NCBI GenBank assembly: GCA_022071955.1
Contig: JAJVIM010000053.1
Span: 1 to 64,000 of the forward strand
Origin: Anaerolineae bacterium
Lineage (GTDB): Bacteria > Chloroflexota > Anaerolineae > 4572-78 > J111
Direction of reading: 5' to 3'
DNA length: 64,000 nucleotides
Shown: positions 25,541 to 33,494 of the stretch, piece by piece
Position numbering within the stretch: the stretch's first letter is position 1
Layout: every line of letters starts with the position of its first letter
The notes under the pieces: generated by a model
The model's input: the letters and a program-made list of their open reading frames with translations, nothing else
Told to the model about the DNA's origin: nothing
Databases searched by the model: none
Program-made: the position numbers and the translations under genes

Positions 25541-27214
25541 ATGACCAGACGCAGAAGAAAACAAATATCGTCCAAAATCAAAAACAAACGCGTTATCACT
25601 GGCTTTGCGGTGGCCGAAACAGCCAATACGCTGGAAAGAACTCAGATAAGCAAATACCACACCAAAGGTGGACACGGTTTTACTGCGGAAGATGTCCATA
25701 TTTTGTCTGATCGCCGCCGGGGGAAAAAGGTTTCGGTTACTGGCCCCGGCAATAGTGTCAATGGGCCAGACCGAATTGTAGACGGCGTTCCTATCCAGAC
25801 TAAATATTTCCAGACTTCACGGGCGACCATTGAGGCGGCGTTTGATAGTACAACCGGCCAGTATCGGTACACCGACCAGCTGTTGGAAATTCCCAAAGAC
25901 CAGTACAACGATGCCTTGCAGATGTTTAGGGAAAAAATCCGGCAGGGGAAAGTACCAGGGATTACTGATCCAGAGCAAGCAACTCAGATAATCAAACGGG
26001 GCGAGATCACCTACAAGCAGGCCCGTAACATTGCTCGCGCTGGCAACATTGATTCGCTGGTATTCGATGTAAAAACGCAGGCGGTAACATCAACCTACAT
26101 CTTTTCCATCTCCTTTGCGATTGATTTTGCCCGATATAAATGGAACGGCGACAGCACTCCGGCTGCAACTCGTGGTGCAATTTTCAATGGGGTAGCGGCA
26201 GGTAGTACGGCCCTCATAACCGGCGTGTTGACTGCGCAGGTGTTGCGTACCGAGGTGGCTGCAATGGGCGCGATAACAATGCAGCACGGCATAAAAGGTG
26301 TGGCTTCAACTTCCGTGGGACGCACAATAATCCACAACATTGCGGCTGCATCTCTGAGAAAGGGTGTCTATGGGGCTGCAGCGGTGAACCACGTAGCGAA
26401 ACTACTACGCAGTAACCTGATTACGGCAACGATAGCTTTCTCGGTAACGACAACGCCTGATATCTATCACGCAGCGGTAGCGCGAAGTGTGTCCTGGAAA
26501 CAGTTCACCAAGAATGCGGCGGTCAATGCTTCGGGAGTCGCTGGTGGTGTAGGCGGCTGGGTGGCTGGAGCGGCAGCCGGGGGAGCTATTGGCAGTGCGG
26601 TTCCAGTGATAGGGACGGTCATTGGTGGCGTGGCGGGCGGCATTATTGGTGCTCTGGCAGGTAGCACTGTTAGTTCACTCGGCACTAAGGCTATTGCTGA
26701 CCGAATTGTATCTGATGATGTTGTTTATCTGGGAGGATTGCTAGAGAAAGCCATAGGCGATTTGAGCTATGATTTTCTATTCTCAGAAGCGGAGATCGAG
26801 AAACTGGCACCCATAGTAAAAAAGAAGGTGTCAGCCCGATGGTTCCGGCAGATGTATAAGGCCGGCCCCACTGACTTGGACCGCCAAAATTTTGCTTATC
26901 GTCAGTTTGAGTCGGATTGCCAAAAGCTGGCGGCACAACGCGAAAAAGTTTATCTGCCGGCACCGGAAGAAGTTGTTGTCCAGATGAAGCGACTTACAAA
27001 TGAGGCTACTGGCCCAGAAATTCTACGGAGACCATCCAAATTTGGTGTTAATCGAAAGGCAACCCCGGACGGGCATTGTACAGTTAAATCAATAAAGACA
27101 TCAAATAGCCGTGGTCACGCATCGAGAAGCTATTTTACAAAACGCCGGCTGCGGTTAAGAAAATTGGCCGTTATGCCACTTAAAGGGTTGGAATCACAGA
27201 CGGTAACCATATAG
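25541..27214 (+). CDS. glycine-zipper membrane protein with nuclease-like N-terminus
   Basis: This is a 557-aa protein of no family I recognise. Residues 70-90 contain NGPDRIVDGVPIQTKYF, a D...QxK arrangement (D77 or D81, Q86, K88) like PD-(D/E)xK nucleases of Mrr or polymorphic-toxin type. The middle holds several hydrophobic segments (about 175-310), and residues about 325-380 form a long GxxxG glycine zipper (GGVGGWVAGAAAGG and GGVAGGIIGALAG). The C-terminus is basic. It could be a membrane-inserting toxin or effector. It lies between DUF499 and a decayed copy of the DUF499 end, suggesting insertion as cargo. Composition is AT-richer than DUF499. Confidence 0.5.
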   Translation: MTRRRRKQISSKIKNKRVITGFAVAETANTLERTQISKYHTKGGHGFTAEDVHILSDRRRGKKVSVTGPGNSVNGPDRIVDGVPIQTKYFQTSRATIEAAFDSTTGQYRYTDQLLEIPKDQYNDALQMFREKIRQGKVPGITDPEQATQIIKRGEITYKQARNIARAGNIDSLVFDVKTQAVTSTYIFSISFAIDFARYKWNGDSTPAATRGAIFNGVAAGSTALITGVLTAQVLRTEVAAMGAITMQHGIKGVASTSVGRTIIHNIAAASLRKGVYGAAAVNHVAKLLRSNLITATIAFSVTTTPDIYHAAVARSVSWKQFTKNAAVNASGVAGGVGGWVAGAAAGGAIGSAVPVIGTVIGGVAGGIIGALAGSTVSSLGTKAIADRIVSDDVVYLGGLLEKAIGDLSYDFLFSEAEIEKLAPIVKKKVSARWFRQMYKAGPTDLDRQNFAYRQFESDCQKLAAQREKVYLPAPEEVVVQMKRLTNEATGPEILRRPSKFGVNRKATPDGHCTVKSIKTSNSRGHASRSYFTKRRLRLRKLAVMPLKGLESQTVTI

Positions 27215-27240
27215 TTCTCAGCGTATGTTTCGTAGTTGAA

Positions 27241-27375
27241 AAATGTTGCTGACCACTGCGCCGGCGTTAGTCTATAGCGCGTGCAGGCGGCACTGACGGC
27301 GACCGGGCCAAAGATTACGCAAAAACAGGGCAAAAATTCAATGAGACATCGGTAAAGGTGGCAGTTGAAATGAAC
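27241..27375 (+). pseudogene. decayed duplicate of the DUF499 3' end
   Basis: This stretch matches the last ~135 nt of the DUF499 gene (25321-25460) with many substitutions and small indels. It reads LLTTAPALVYSA where DUF499 reads LLMTAPELVYGV, and the final GGTGGCAGTTGAA is identical in both. It carries in-frame stops. The start of the next gene lies on its last bases. It shows that the 557-aa gene was inserted by a duplication or by recombination with a second DUF499 gene. Confidence 0.75.
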
Positions 27376-28854
27376 ATTCAAAAGGCGTTGGCAGAACTTG
27401 ATATGGGATGTTCTGTGGCTGAGTTCGACCAGGAGTTGGAGCGATATTTTATTGAAACCGACTCCTTCCAGGCGTTGGTTGATGACCGGGCGGATATTAT
27501 CACCGGCAACAAGGGGGCCGGAAAAACAGCCATGTATCAGTATCTCACCCGGCGTTACAAAAAATCGTCCCGTTTTTCCAATGTTGAGATCATTCCCGGG
27601 TTCAACCTTGCGGGCAGCCCCATATTTCAAAATCTAACCCACACCGATCCGATGACTGAGGGACAATACACTTCTATCTGGAAAACCTACATCCTTTCTT
27701 TGGTGGGAAACTGGTTGTTACATATTTTCGACGGCGCGCAAACAAAGAAGGCACAGCAATTGGACACGCTGCTAAACCAAATTGGTCTGCGCAGTCATAC
27801 GGATGACTCGCCTAAAACAATATTCTCCAAGCTGACGGGGTGGGCGCAACATTTCTTAAAGCCAAAGTCGGCTACTGTAGAAATGACATTTGACGCATTG
27901 GGAATTCCCATTGTGATGCCCAAAGTGGAGTTTGGCGATTTCGATGCCAGCACAGATACAACAAAGGAAATCGGCGTTATTCCACACGATGAAGCATTGT
28001 CTTTATTGAATGATGTGTTGGATGAACACGAAATCACGATCTGGGTGGTTCTGGACCGGCTGGATGAGGCGTTTGTCGGGTATATTGATGTGGAAATTCC
28101 GGCATTGCGGGCGTTGTTGAGGACTTACCTGGACTTACTGGCATTTAACCGAGTCAAGCTCAAACTCTTTGTTCGCAATGACTTATTCCAGAAAGTCATA
28201 CATGGGCAACGCTTTGTCAATCTAACCCACGTCAATGCGCGCAAACGAGAGATTTTGTGGGATAATGAAGATTTGTTTGCATTGGTAGGCAAGCGACTCC
28301 GTGAAAATAAGGGGTTTTATCAGGCGATGGCAATAGGCAATAATGACTCAAAAGCCCTGTTTGACCTTACCTTTCCGGCACACTTTGGAACCGGCAAGCG
28401 ACGACCATCAACCTGGAACTGGATGTTATCTTCCACCAGGGATGGGCAAGGTTTTGTATCCCCTCGAAACCTCATCGATTTAATCAACCTGGCTAAAGAC
28501 GAGCAAATGCGGCGTGAGCAGCGTCATCCCCGGACGGCTGGCCCAAGTGTTCCACTCATTGAGACAGAGGCAATGGACGCTGCCTTGTCTCGCCTCAGCA
28601 AATACCGGGTAGAAGATACGCTGGTGGCTGAGTCAAGCCAGGAAATCAGGGCGCTTATTGAAGGCTTCAAGGATAAAAAAGCGGAGCATACCGATGATAC
28701 AATCGCCAAAATATTTGGGGTAGAACCGGCGGAGGCCAAAAGATTTGCCAGGGTTTTAGTGGATATTGGGTTTTTGGAACAAGGACAATCGTCGTACAAA
28801 GTGCCGGAATTGTATCGAGATGGGTTAAATATCACACGGGGTAAAGCATTTTAG
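27370..28854 (+). CDS. P-loop ATPase, Sll1717-like
   Basis: This is a 494-aa STAND/KAP-like P-loop protein. Walker A is ITGNKGAGKTAMYQYL (about 42-57) and the Walker-B-like strand is WVVLDRLDEAFVG (near 223). A C-terminal winged-helix-like end (IAKIFGVEPAEAKRFARVL) follows. This pattern is typical of proteins labelled P-loop ATPase of the Sll1717 family, often found in defence islands. ATG at 27370 has AAAGGTGG at good spacing; GTG at 27358 is the alternative. Its ribosome binding region is made of relic DUF499 sequence. Confidence 0.7.
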   Translation: MNIQKALAELDMGCSVAEFDQELERYFIETDSFQALVDDRADIITGNKGAGKTAMYQYLTRRYKKSSRFSNVEIIPGFNLAGSPIFQNLTHTDPMTEGQYTSIWKTYILSLVGNWLLHIFDGAQTKKAQQLDTLLNQIGLRSHTDDSPKTIFSKLTGWAQHFLKPKSATVEMTFDALGIPIVMPKVEFGDFDASTDTTKEIGVIPHDEALSLLNDVLDEHEITIWVVLDRLDEAFVGYIDVEIPALRALLRTYLDLLAFNRVKLKLFVRNDLFQKVIHGQRFVNLTHVNARKREILWDNEDLFALVGKRLRENKGFYQAMAIGNNDSKALFDLTFPAHFGTGKRRPSTWNWMLSSTRDGQGFVSPRNLIDLINLAKDEQMRREQRHPRTAGPSVPLIETEAMDAALSRLSKYRVEDTLVAESSQEIRALIEGFKDKKAEHTDDTIAKIFGVEPAEAKRFARVLVDIGFLEQGQSSYKVPELYRDGLNITRGKAF

Positions 28855-28855
28855 G

Positions 28856-28963
28856 AATGTATGCCACACCAAGTGCCTGCCCTTTGAGCCACCGGAGACG
28901 GGTAAGAATGCGGTTAAGGTGATTAACCGCTTTGGCGGGAGAGTACACGATATGTTGTTGTAA
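28856..28963 (+). pseudogene. 3' remnant of a lost gene
   Basis: An open frame without a start, ending at TAA 28961-28963, reads CLPFEPPETGKNAVKVINRF and then GGRVHDMLL. It has coding character but no visible beginning. It is probably the end of a deleted defence gene. The remaining bases up to 29024 hold only the leader of the next gene, with a weak GGAG-type site. Confidence 0.35.
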
Positions 28964-29024
28964 GGATTTTGCTGTCAATTAAACAGGGTCAAACCATCAC
29001 AATCTTTGTTGGAGACACTTACCA

Positions 29025-29813
29025 ATGAAAACCAACTCTCAACTTATTCAACTCGGTTTATTGCTTGGCCCACTACTGCTGGCGGTATTGTGCGGTGTAG
29101 GCACTTTTTGGGCCGCAGGCGGTTTTGGCAGTAATGATACGGCTACGCAGGTTGTCACCGCACCTACGTTCCGACCAACTGCGACCTCAATTTTGCCCAG
29201 CAGCACGCCGACGCCCATAAACACAACAACGCCGACGCCCACTGTCACTAACACACCTACGGCTACACCCACTGATACTCCAACCTCAACCCCCACGCCC
29301 ACACCAACCATACCACCAACGCCCATTGTCACCCCCGGCCCCATTCGAGATTTGGGCCGGCTCATCACTGCTGACCAGGATTACCAGGTTTGGTTGATCT
29401 ACGAAGACAAACCCAAATGGTGGCCCTTCCCATTTTGGAACAACAAAATCATCCTGTTTACCGTCGGATGGGTTGAGGCCGGCATTGATTTGAACAAATT
29501 GCGGGACGAAGATTTAAAGGTGTTCGCTACCAATGTACAGATCACCCTGCCCCCTCCTGAAATTTTTGGCGATCCCAATCTGGATTTGGAGCAGACAGTA
29601 GCCCTGGAAGGTTCTTCTTTTAACCCTATCAGTATGGATTGGAATGAGATGATTTCGGCCCAAAAGGATGCGGAAACCGCCATCCTCAAAAAAGCCGGGG
29701 AAACCAAATTACTTGAAAAAGCCCGCCAAAATGCCGAAACGAAGGTTGAATTGCTGTTGCGCCGGCTGGGTGCAACTGACGTAACCATTAACTGGCGTGA
29801 TGTGGCCAAATAG
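29025..29813 (+). CDS. DUF4230-like membrane-anchored protein
   Basis: This is a 262-aa protein with an N-terminal TM or signal anchor (LGLLLGPLLLAVLCGVGTFW), a long Thr-Pro-rich linker (about 50-105), and an exported domain. The motifs VGWVEAGIDLNKLRDEDLKV and ITLPPPEI are typical of DUF4230. DUF4230 proteins are of unknown function and are exported to the cell envelope. It is the first of three co-directional genes (gaps of 9-12 nt) that end just before the Wadjet operon. Confidence 0.68.
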   Translation: MKTNSQLIQLGLLLGPLLLAVLCGVGTFWAAGGFGSNDTATQVVTAPTFRPTATSILPSSTPTPINTTTPTPTVTNTPTATPTDTPTSTPTPTPTIPPTPIVTPGPIRDLGRLITADQDYQVWLIYEDKPKWWPFPFWNNKIILFTVGWVEAGIDLNKLRDEDLKVFATNVQITLPPPEIFGDPNLDLEQTVALEGSSFNPISMDWNEMISAQKDAETAILKKAGETKLLEKARQNAETKVELLLRRLGATDVTINWRDVAK

Positions 29814-29824
29814 GGGAGATGTCG

Positions 29825-30514
29825 ATGATGAAAAATGCAAACGCGCTGCTTATCGGTCTGGCAATTATGCTGGCGGTCATTGCCGTTCTCGGCTTTTGGT
29901 TTGGCTCTGGCTGCAACTCCGGTCTGATTGTGTTCAGAATTGGCGACTCCTACATTTGCGATGGCCCTGAGGAACTGCCGCCCTGCCCCAACCCCGCTGA
30001 TTGTGTGCGAGATGTGGCCAAACTGGTCAGCGTCGAAGCCTACCCGGTGCAGGCCCAGTTGGAAGTTGTTAATAAACCCGATGTAACCGGCACCTTTGCT
30101 GATGACATTCTGAGCAAACTTGGGCTTAACGAAAGAATTGTAATTCTGGCTTACGGGCGGGTCGTCGCCGGCTTTGATCTGACAAAAATCAAGGACGGCG
30201 ATGTTTGGGCCGATGGCAAACATATTCGCATCCAGCTCCCGCCGCCAGAAATTCTGTACGACCCCATCATCGATCCCGCCCGGACGCAGATTATCTCAGA
30301 CCGGGGTTTTTGCCCCGATTTGGTCTGCCCCAAATCAATTGAGTTAGCCGGGCCGATGCTGGCCGAGGCGCAGGAAAAAATGCGGGCCTCCAGCGTGCAG
30401 GATTTACAATTGCTCGACCGGGCCGCTGACTCGGCACGGGCGTCCCTGACCAGGTTTTTTAATCTGCTTGGCTTTGAAGAAGTAGAAATTCTAATCGACC
30501 AACACCCTCTATAA
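29825..30514 (+). CDS. second DUF4230-like membrane-anchored protein
   Basis: This is a 229-aa paralogue of the preceding protein without the TP-rich linker. A TM anchor (LLIGLAIMLAVIAVLGFWF) is followed by cysteine-containing spacer sequence and the DUF4230 pattern VVAGFDLTKIKDGDVW and IQLPPPEIL. The ATG at 29825 has GGGGAG at proper spacing; the ATG at 29819 is too close to that site. The pair probably arose by duplication and may form a heteromer outside the membrane. Confidence 0.66.
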   Translation: MMKNANALLIGLAIMLAVIAVLGFWFGSGCNSGLIVFRIGDSYICDGPEELPPCPNPADCVRDVAKLVSVEAYPVQAQLEVVNKPDVTGTFADDILSKLGLNERIVILAYGRVVAGFDLTKIKDGDVWADGKHIRIQLPPPEILYDPIIDPARTQIISDRGFCPDLVCPKSIELAGPMLAEAQEKMRASSVQDLQLLDRAADSARASLTRFFNLLGFEEVEILIDQHPL

Positions 30515-30523
30515 GGAGCTGAA

Positions 30524-31342
30524 ATGGAAGCTACGGAGAAAGAGTCAACATCCAACCGTTTAGGGTGGGTTCAATACGTTCTGATCGGCTGGTTGGTGAT
30601 CCTAACAATCATCATCGGTTATCTGGTGATGACACTACTACAGATTCGGGCCACGGCTAACGCCGCACTTAACCAGGCTGCCGCTGATTTGGAAGACCTG
30701 GCTAACGGCCATCTACAATACACGGTCCAACTCAGCCAAACACTACCTATTTCTACTCAAATCGCCATCAACGAGGATGTGCTTGTGCCGGTTAGTTTAA
30801 CCGTAAAACACACTCTGACGGTCGATAACGAAATTCCGTTCAAGCAAACATTGGATGTACCGGTCAATCTGCAAATTGATGAAGTGTTCCCGGTCGATAC
30901 CACTGTGCCATTTAACGACATTATCAAAGTGCCTATCGACCAGGTGATTTCTATCAACAACACCTTCGCGGTACCAATTTATATCCCGTTGTATGGAGAA
31001 ACTTCAATCGATATCCCCATCCGCGCCCAAATCCCGGTCAAACTGGACGTGGAAGTCCCCATTAATCGCAATATTCCGGTTAAAACCGAGATTCCGGTTA
31101 ACTTCCCTATTTCCAAAACCCTGACAGTCAAAGTTGACCGCAAAGTACCGGTTAAAATGGATATTCCGATCAACATCCCCATCAGCACCGAGGTGACCGT
31201 ACCTTTCAGTCGGACTATTCCAATTGAAGTGAATGTTCCTGTAGCTATGGGTGTGCCCATCGACATTGCAATAAGCGAAACGCCATTTGGTAAATATCTG
31301 CAAAACGCCAGTGAGCAGTTGCGGGGCGTGGCGACACCATAA
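30524..31342 (+). CDS. membrane-anchored VP-repeat beta protein
   Basis: This is a 272-aa protein with one TM segment (VLIGWLVILTIIIGYLVMTLL), then about 190 residues of short beta-strand-like repeats built on (V/I)P(V/I/F). Examples are EIPFKQTLDVPVNLQI, IPVKLDVEVPINRNIPV and VPVKMDIPINIPIS. I do not recognise the family. The regular alternation suggests an extended beta-solenoid or lipid-binding surface outside the membrane. AAGGAG lies upstream of ATG 30524. The likely partners are the two DUF4230 proteins encoded just before. Confidence 0.6.
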   Translation: MEATEKESTSNRLGWVQYVLIGWLVILTIIIGYLVMTLLQIRATANAALNQAAADLEDLANGHLQYTVQLSQTLPISTQIAINEDVLVPVSLTVKHTLTVDNEIPFKQTLDVPVNLQIDEVFPVDTTVPFNDIIKVPIDQVISINNTFAVPIYIPLYGETSIDIPIRAQIPVKLDVEVPINRNIPVKTEIPVNFPISKTLTVKVDRKVPVKMDIPINIPISTEVTVPFSRTIPIEVNVPVAMGVPIDIAISETPFGKYLQNASEQLRGVATP

Positions 31343-31399
31343 GGGCTTGAAATATTAACCGGATATTGATCGCGTTTTTTAGATCAAGGGGTCCTCGAT

Positions 31400-32890
31400 A
31401 TGGATTACCACACAATTGCAGTTCTCTATAAAAATGATCCGGCAATTGCCGCGCTGCGTAAGGAGTGGCTGCCGCTGGCTGTTGGCTTTTTGCATTATGC
31501 GTTTAAGCGCAAACATGAAGTGGCTCTGCCCCAGGAGACGTTTTGCGAACAGCTCGACCTCTATTTGGAACATGTCAACGCAGGGCTGCCTGCCGAGGCT
31601 CAGTATCGTCACGGCTACGATTTTTATCTTGACCGCTGGAGTCGTGAGGACGATTTGGTGCGAGTACGTAATCTCGAAGATGGTTACGTGGTCCAACTCT
31701 CACCCTATGCCGAGCGCATCCTCGATTGGTTTGAGACAATGCAGAGTCGCTCAATGATCGGCACTGAATCGCGGCTGCGCACCATTTTAACGTTACTCGA
31801 TGATGTCATTACCCAAAGTACCGAGGATGTGGGGGCGCGACTACGACAACTACACGACAGACGCGAACAGATCGAGGCGGAAATTGCCCGGATCGAGGCA
31901 ACTCAACAAGTGGAGGGGCTGACCGACGTGCAAATCCGTGAGCGGCTCGACCAGATTAGCACAATGGCAACTCAACTGCTGCGTGATTTTAGCCTGGTTG
32001 AAGAGCGTTTCCGCGAAATGGCGCGGACCATCCAGCAAGCCCAACTCAACCCCAGAACGCGGCGTGGCGAAATCCTGGGCACGGCGCTTGAAGCCGATGA
32101 GCAGCTTGAAGCCAGCGACGAGGGACAGAGCTTCCGGGCTTTTTATCAACTACTTACTCACCCCGAACAGCGCGACCGGTTCGACGCGCTCATCAACACG
32201 GTGTTTGAAATGCCGCGCCTGGCTACCTTTGTGGGCGACAATATCATTTTGCAACGGCTCACGTCACACCTGCTCGATGCCGGTGAACGGGTTAACCGCT
32301 CCAACCGGCGGCTGGCCGAACATTTGCGACGCGTTGTTGATACGCGTAACATCACCGAGAGTCGCCGGGTGCAGATGTTGTCGGGTGAAATCAAACATCT
32401 GGTTAGCCAAATTCAACCGAACTCCCGTAAGCCGCTGCTTGGCAGCCGCCGTCCTTTTTTTAGTATTGAGGGCGAGCCGGATATTGACCTGCCGCTGGCC
32501 CGCCCGCTGTTTGACCCACCGCCCAAACTGACTGCCATCGAACGGCCGCGCCCAGCTTCTACCCAACTTGATGTGGACACCCTGGCAACACTGTACGATA
32601 CATTTTTTATTGATGAGCGGGTTTTGCAGACTAACATCAAACGACTGCTGATGAGCCGCCCGGAGGTGACCCTGGTCGAACTGGTTGAAAGTTACCCCGT
32701 AACACAAGGTATTGCCGAGGTTATTGGCTATGTGCTGATTGCTGCTCGCGAACCGCAGCACGCTATTGACCGCACCGCGCACCAAACAATTGTTATTCAA
32801 ACGCCTGGAAGTGCCGGGCAAAAATCAATTGCGGCCCCAAAAGTGGTGTTTCGGCAACCACGCCGGGGCGTGGAGGCCAACAGTGCCTGA
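31400..32890 (+). CDS. jetA: Wadjet JetA (DUF3375)
   Basis: This is a 496-aa DUF3375 protein, the MukF-like kleisin subunit of the Wadjet anti-plasmid condensin. The N-terminus (PAIAALRKEWLPLAVGFLHY) is a winged-helix region, the middle is coiled coil, and the C-terminus carries a second helical domain. AAGGGG lies 8 nt upstream of ATG 31400. The gene overlaps jetB by 8 nt. The complete jetABCD order makes the call firm. Confidence 0.92.
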   Translation: MDYHTIAVLYKNDPAIAALRKEWLPLAVGFLHYAFKRKHEVALPQETFCEQLDLYLEHVNAGLPAEAQYRHGYDFYLDRWSREDDLVRVRNLEDGYVVQLSPYAERILDWFETMQSRSMIGTESRLRTILTLLDDVITQSTEDVGARLRQLHDRREQIEAEIARIEATQQVEGLTDVQIRERLDQISTMATQLLRDFSLVEERFREMARTIQQAQLNPRTRRGEILGTALEADEQLEASDEGQSFRAFYQLLTHPEQRDRFDALINTVFEMPRLATFVGDNIILQRLTSHLLDAGERVNRSNRRLAEHLRRVVDTRNITESRRVQMLSGEIKHLVSQIQPNSRKPLLGSRRPFFSIEGEPDIDLPLARPLFDPPPKLTAIERPRPASTQLDVDTLATLYDTFFIDERVLQTNIKRLLMSRPEVTLVELVESYPVTQGIAEVIGYVLIAAREPQHAIDRTAHQTIVIQTPGSAGQKSIAAPKVVFRQPRRGVEANSA

Positions 32891-33494
32891 CCCGCTGACT
32901 ATGGTTGAACCCTACGCCGCTGCCGTGCGAAAGCTGCTCAAAGGCCCCGTTTATCACGATGATCCGGCCTGGACGCAGATACGCGATTACGAACTGCCCG
33001 TCCGTGATTATTTGGCAAAAATCGGGTTAAGCCTGCATCTTGATGAAATTGGTAACTTTGCCTATTTGTACGACGACAGCCAGGACGATGACGGCAAGAA
33101 CATGTTACCGGCGCTAACCAGTCGCCGCAACCTGTCATTCATCGATACATTGACGCTGGTGCTACTGCGCGAACGGCTCGATGAACATGAAATGCGCGAC
33201 CTTGATGGCAGCAGGCTGATTTTGGCTGAAGAAGAGCTGGCTGAAATGTTGTCAATTTTTCTTGACGACCAGGCCGACGAACGCAAGGTTGAACAAAATT
33301 TATCGAATACGATCAACCGTTTGAAAAGATACGGTTTTTTGACGTCCCACAGTGACGGACGCTTTGAAGTGCGGCCACTGCTGCGGGCCAAAATCAGCGC
33401 CGACGAGATGGACTTGATTAAGACCCGGCTGATTGATTATCTGCAACAACAAAATGAGGCAGACGACGACAATGGTGATGATGAATCTGTTTAA
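32883..33494 (+). CDS. jetB: Wadjet JetB (DUF4194)
   Basis: This is a 203-aa DUF4194 protein, the MukE-like subunit that binds the kleisin. It has two winged-helix-like parts, with the patterns SFIDTLTLVLLRERL and INRLKRYGFLTSH...GRFEVRPLLR. GTG at 32883 has GGAGG 6 nt upstream and was chosen over the ATG at 32901. It overlaps jetA and jetC at its two ends, as usual for co-translated complex subunits. Confidence 0.9.
   Translation: MPDPLTMVEPYAAAVRKLLKGPVYHDDPAWTQIRDYELPVRDYLAKIGLSLHLDEIGNFAYLYDDSQDDDGKNMLPALTSRRNLSFIDTLTLVLLRERLDEHEMRDLDGSRLILAEEELAEMLSIFLDDQADERKVEQNLSNTINRLKRYGFLTSHSDGRFEVRPLLRAKISADEMDLIKTRLIDYLQQQNEADDDNGDDESV

Noticed and set aside
29160..29340. Tandem repeat array or CRISPR-like sequence
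   Set aside because: The repetition comes from Thr-Pro codons of a low-complexity linker, with no regular spacer-repeat structure.
30780..31280. DNA-level tandem repeat in the VP-repeat gene
   Set aside because: The repetition is at protein level only. The nucleotide repeats are diverged and irregular in length.
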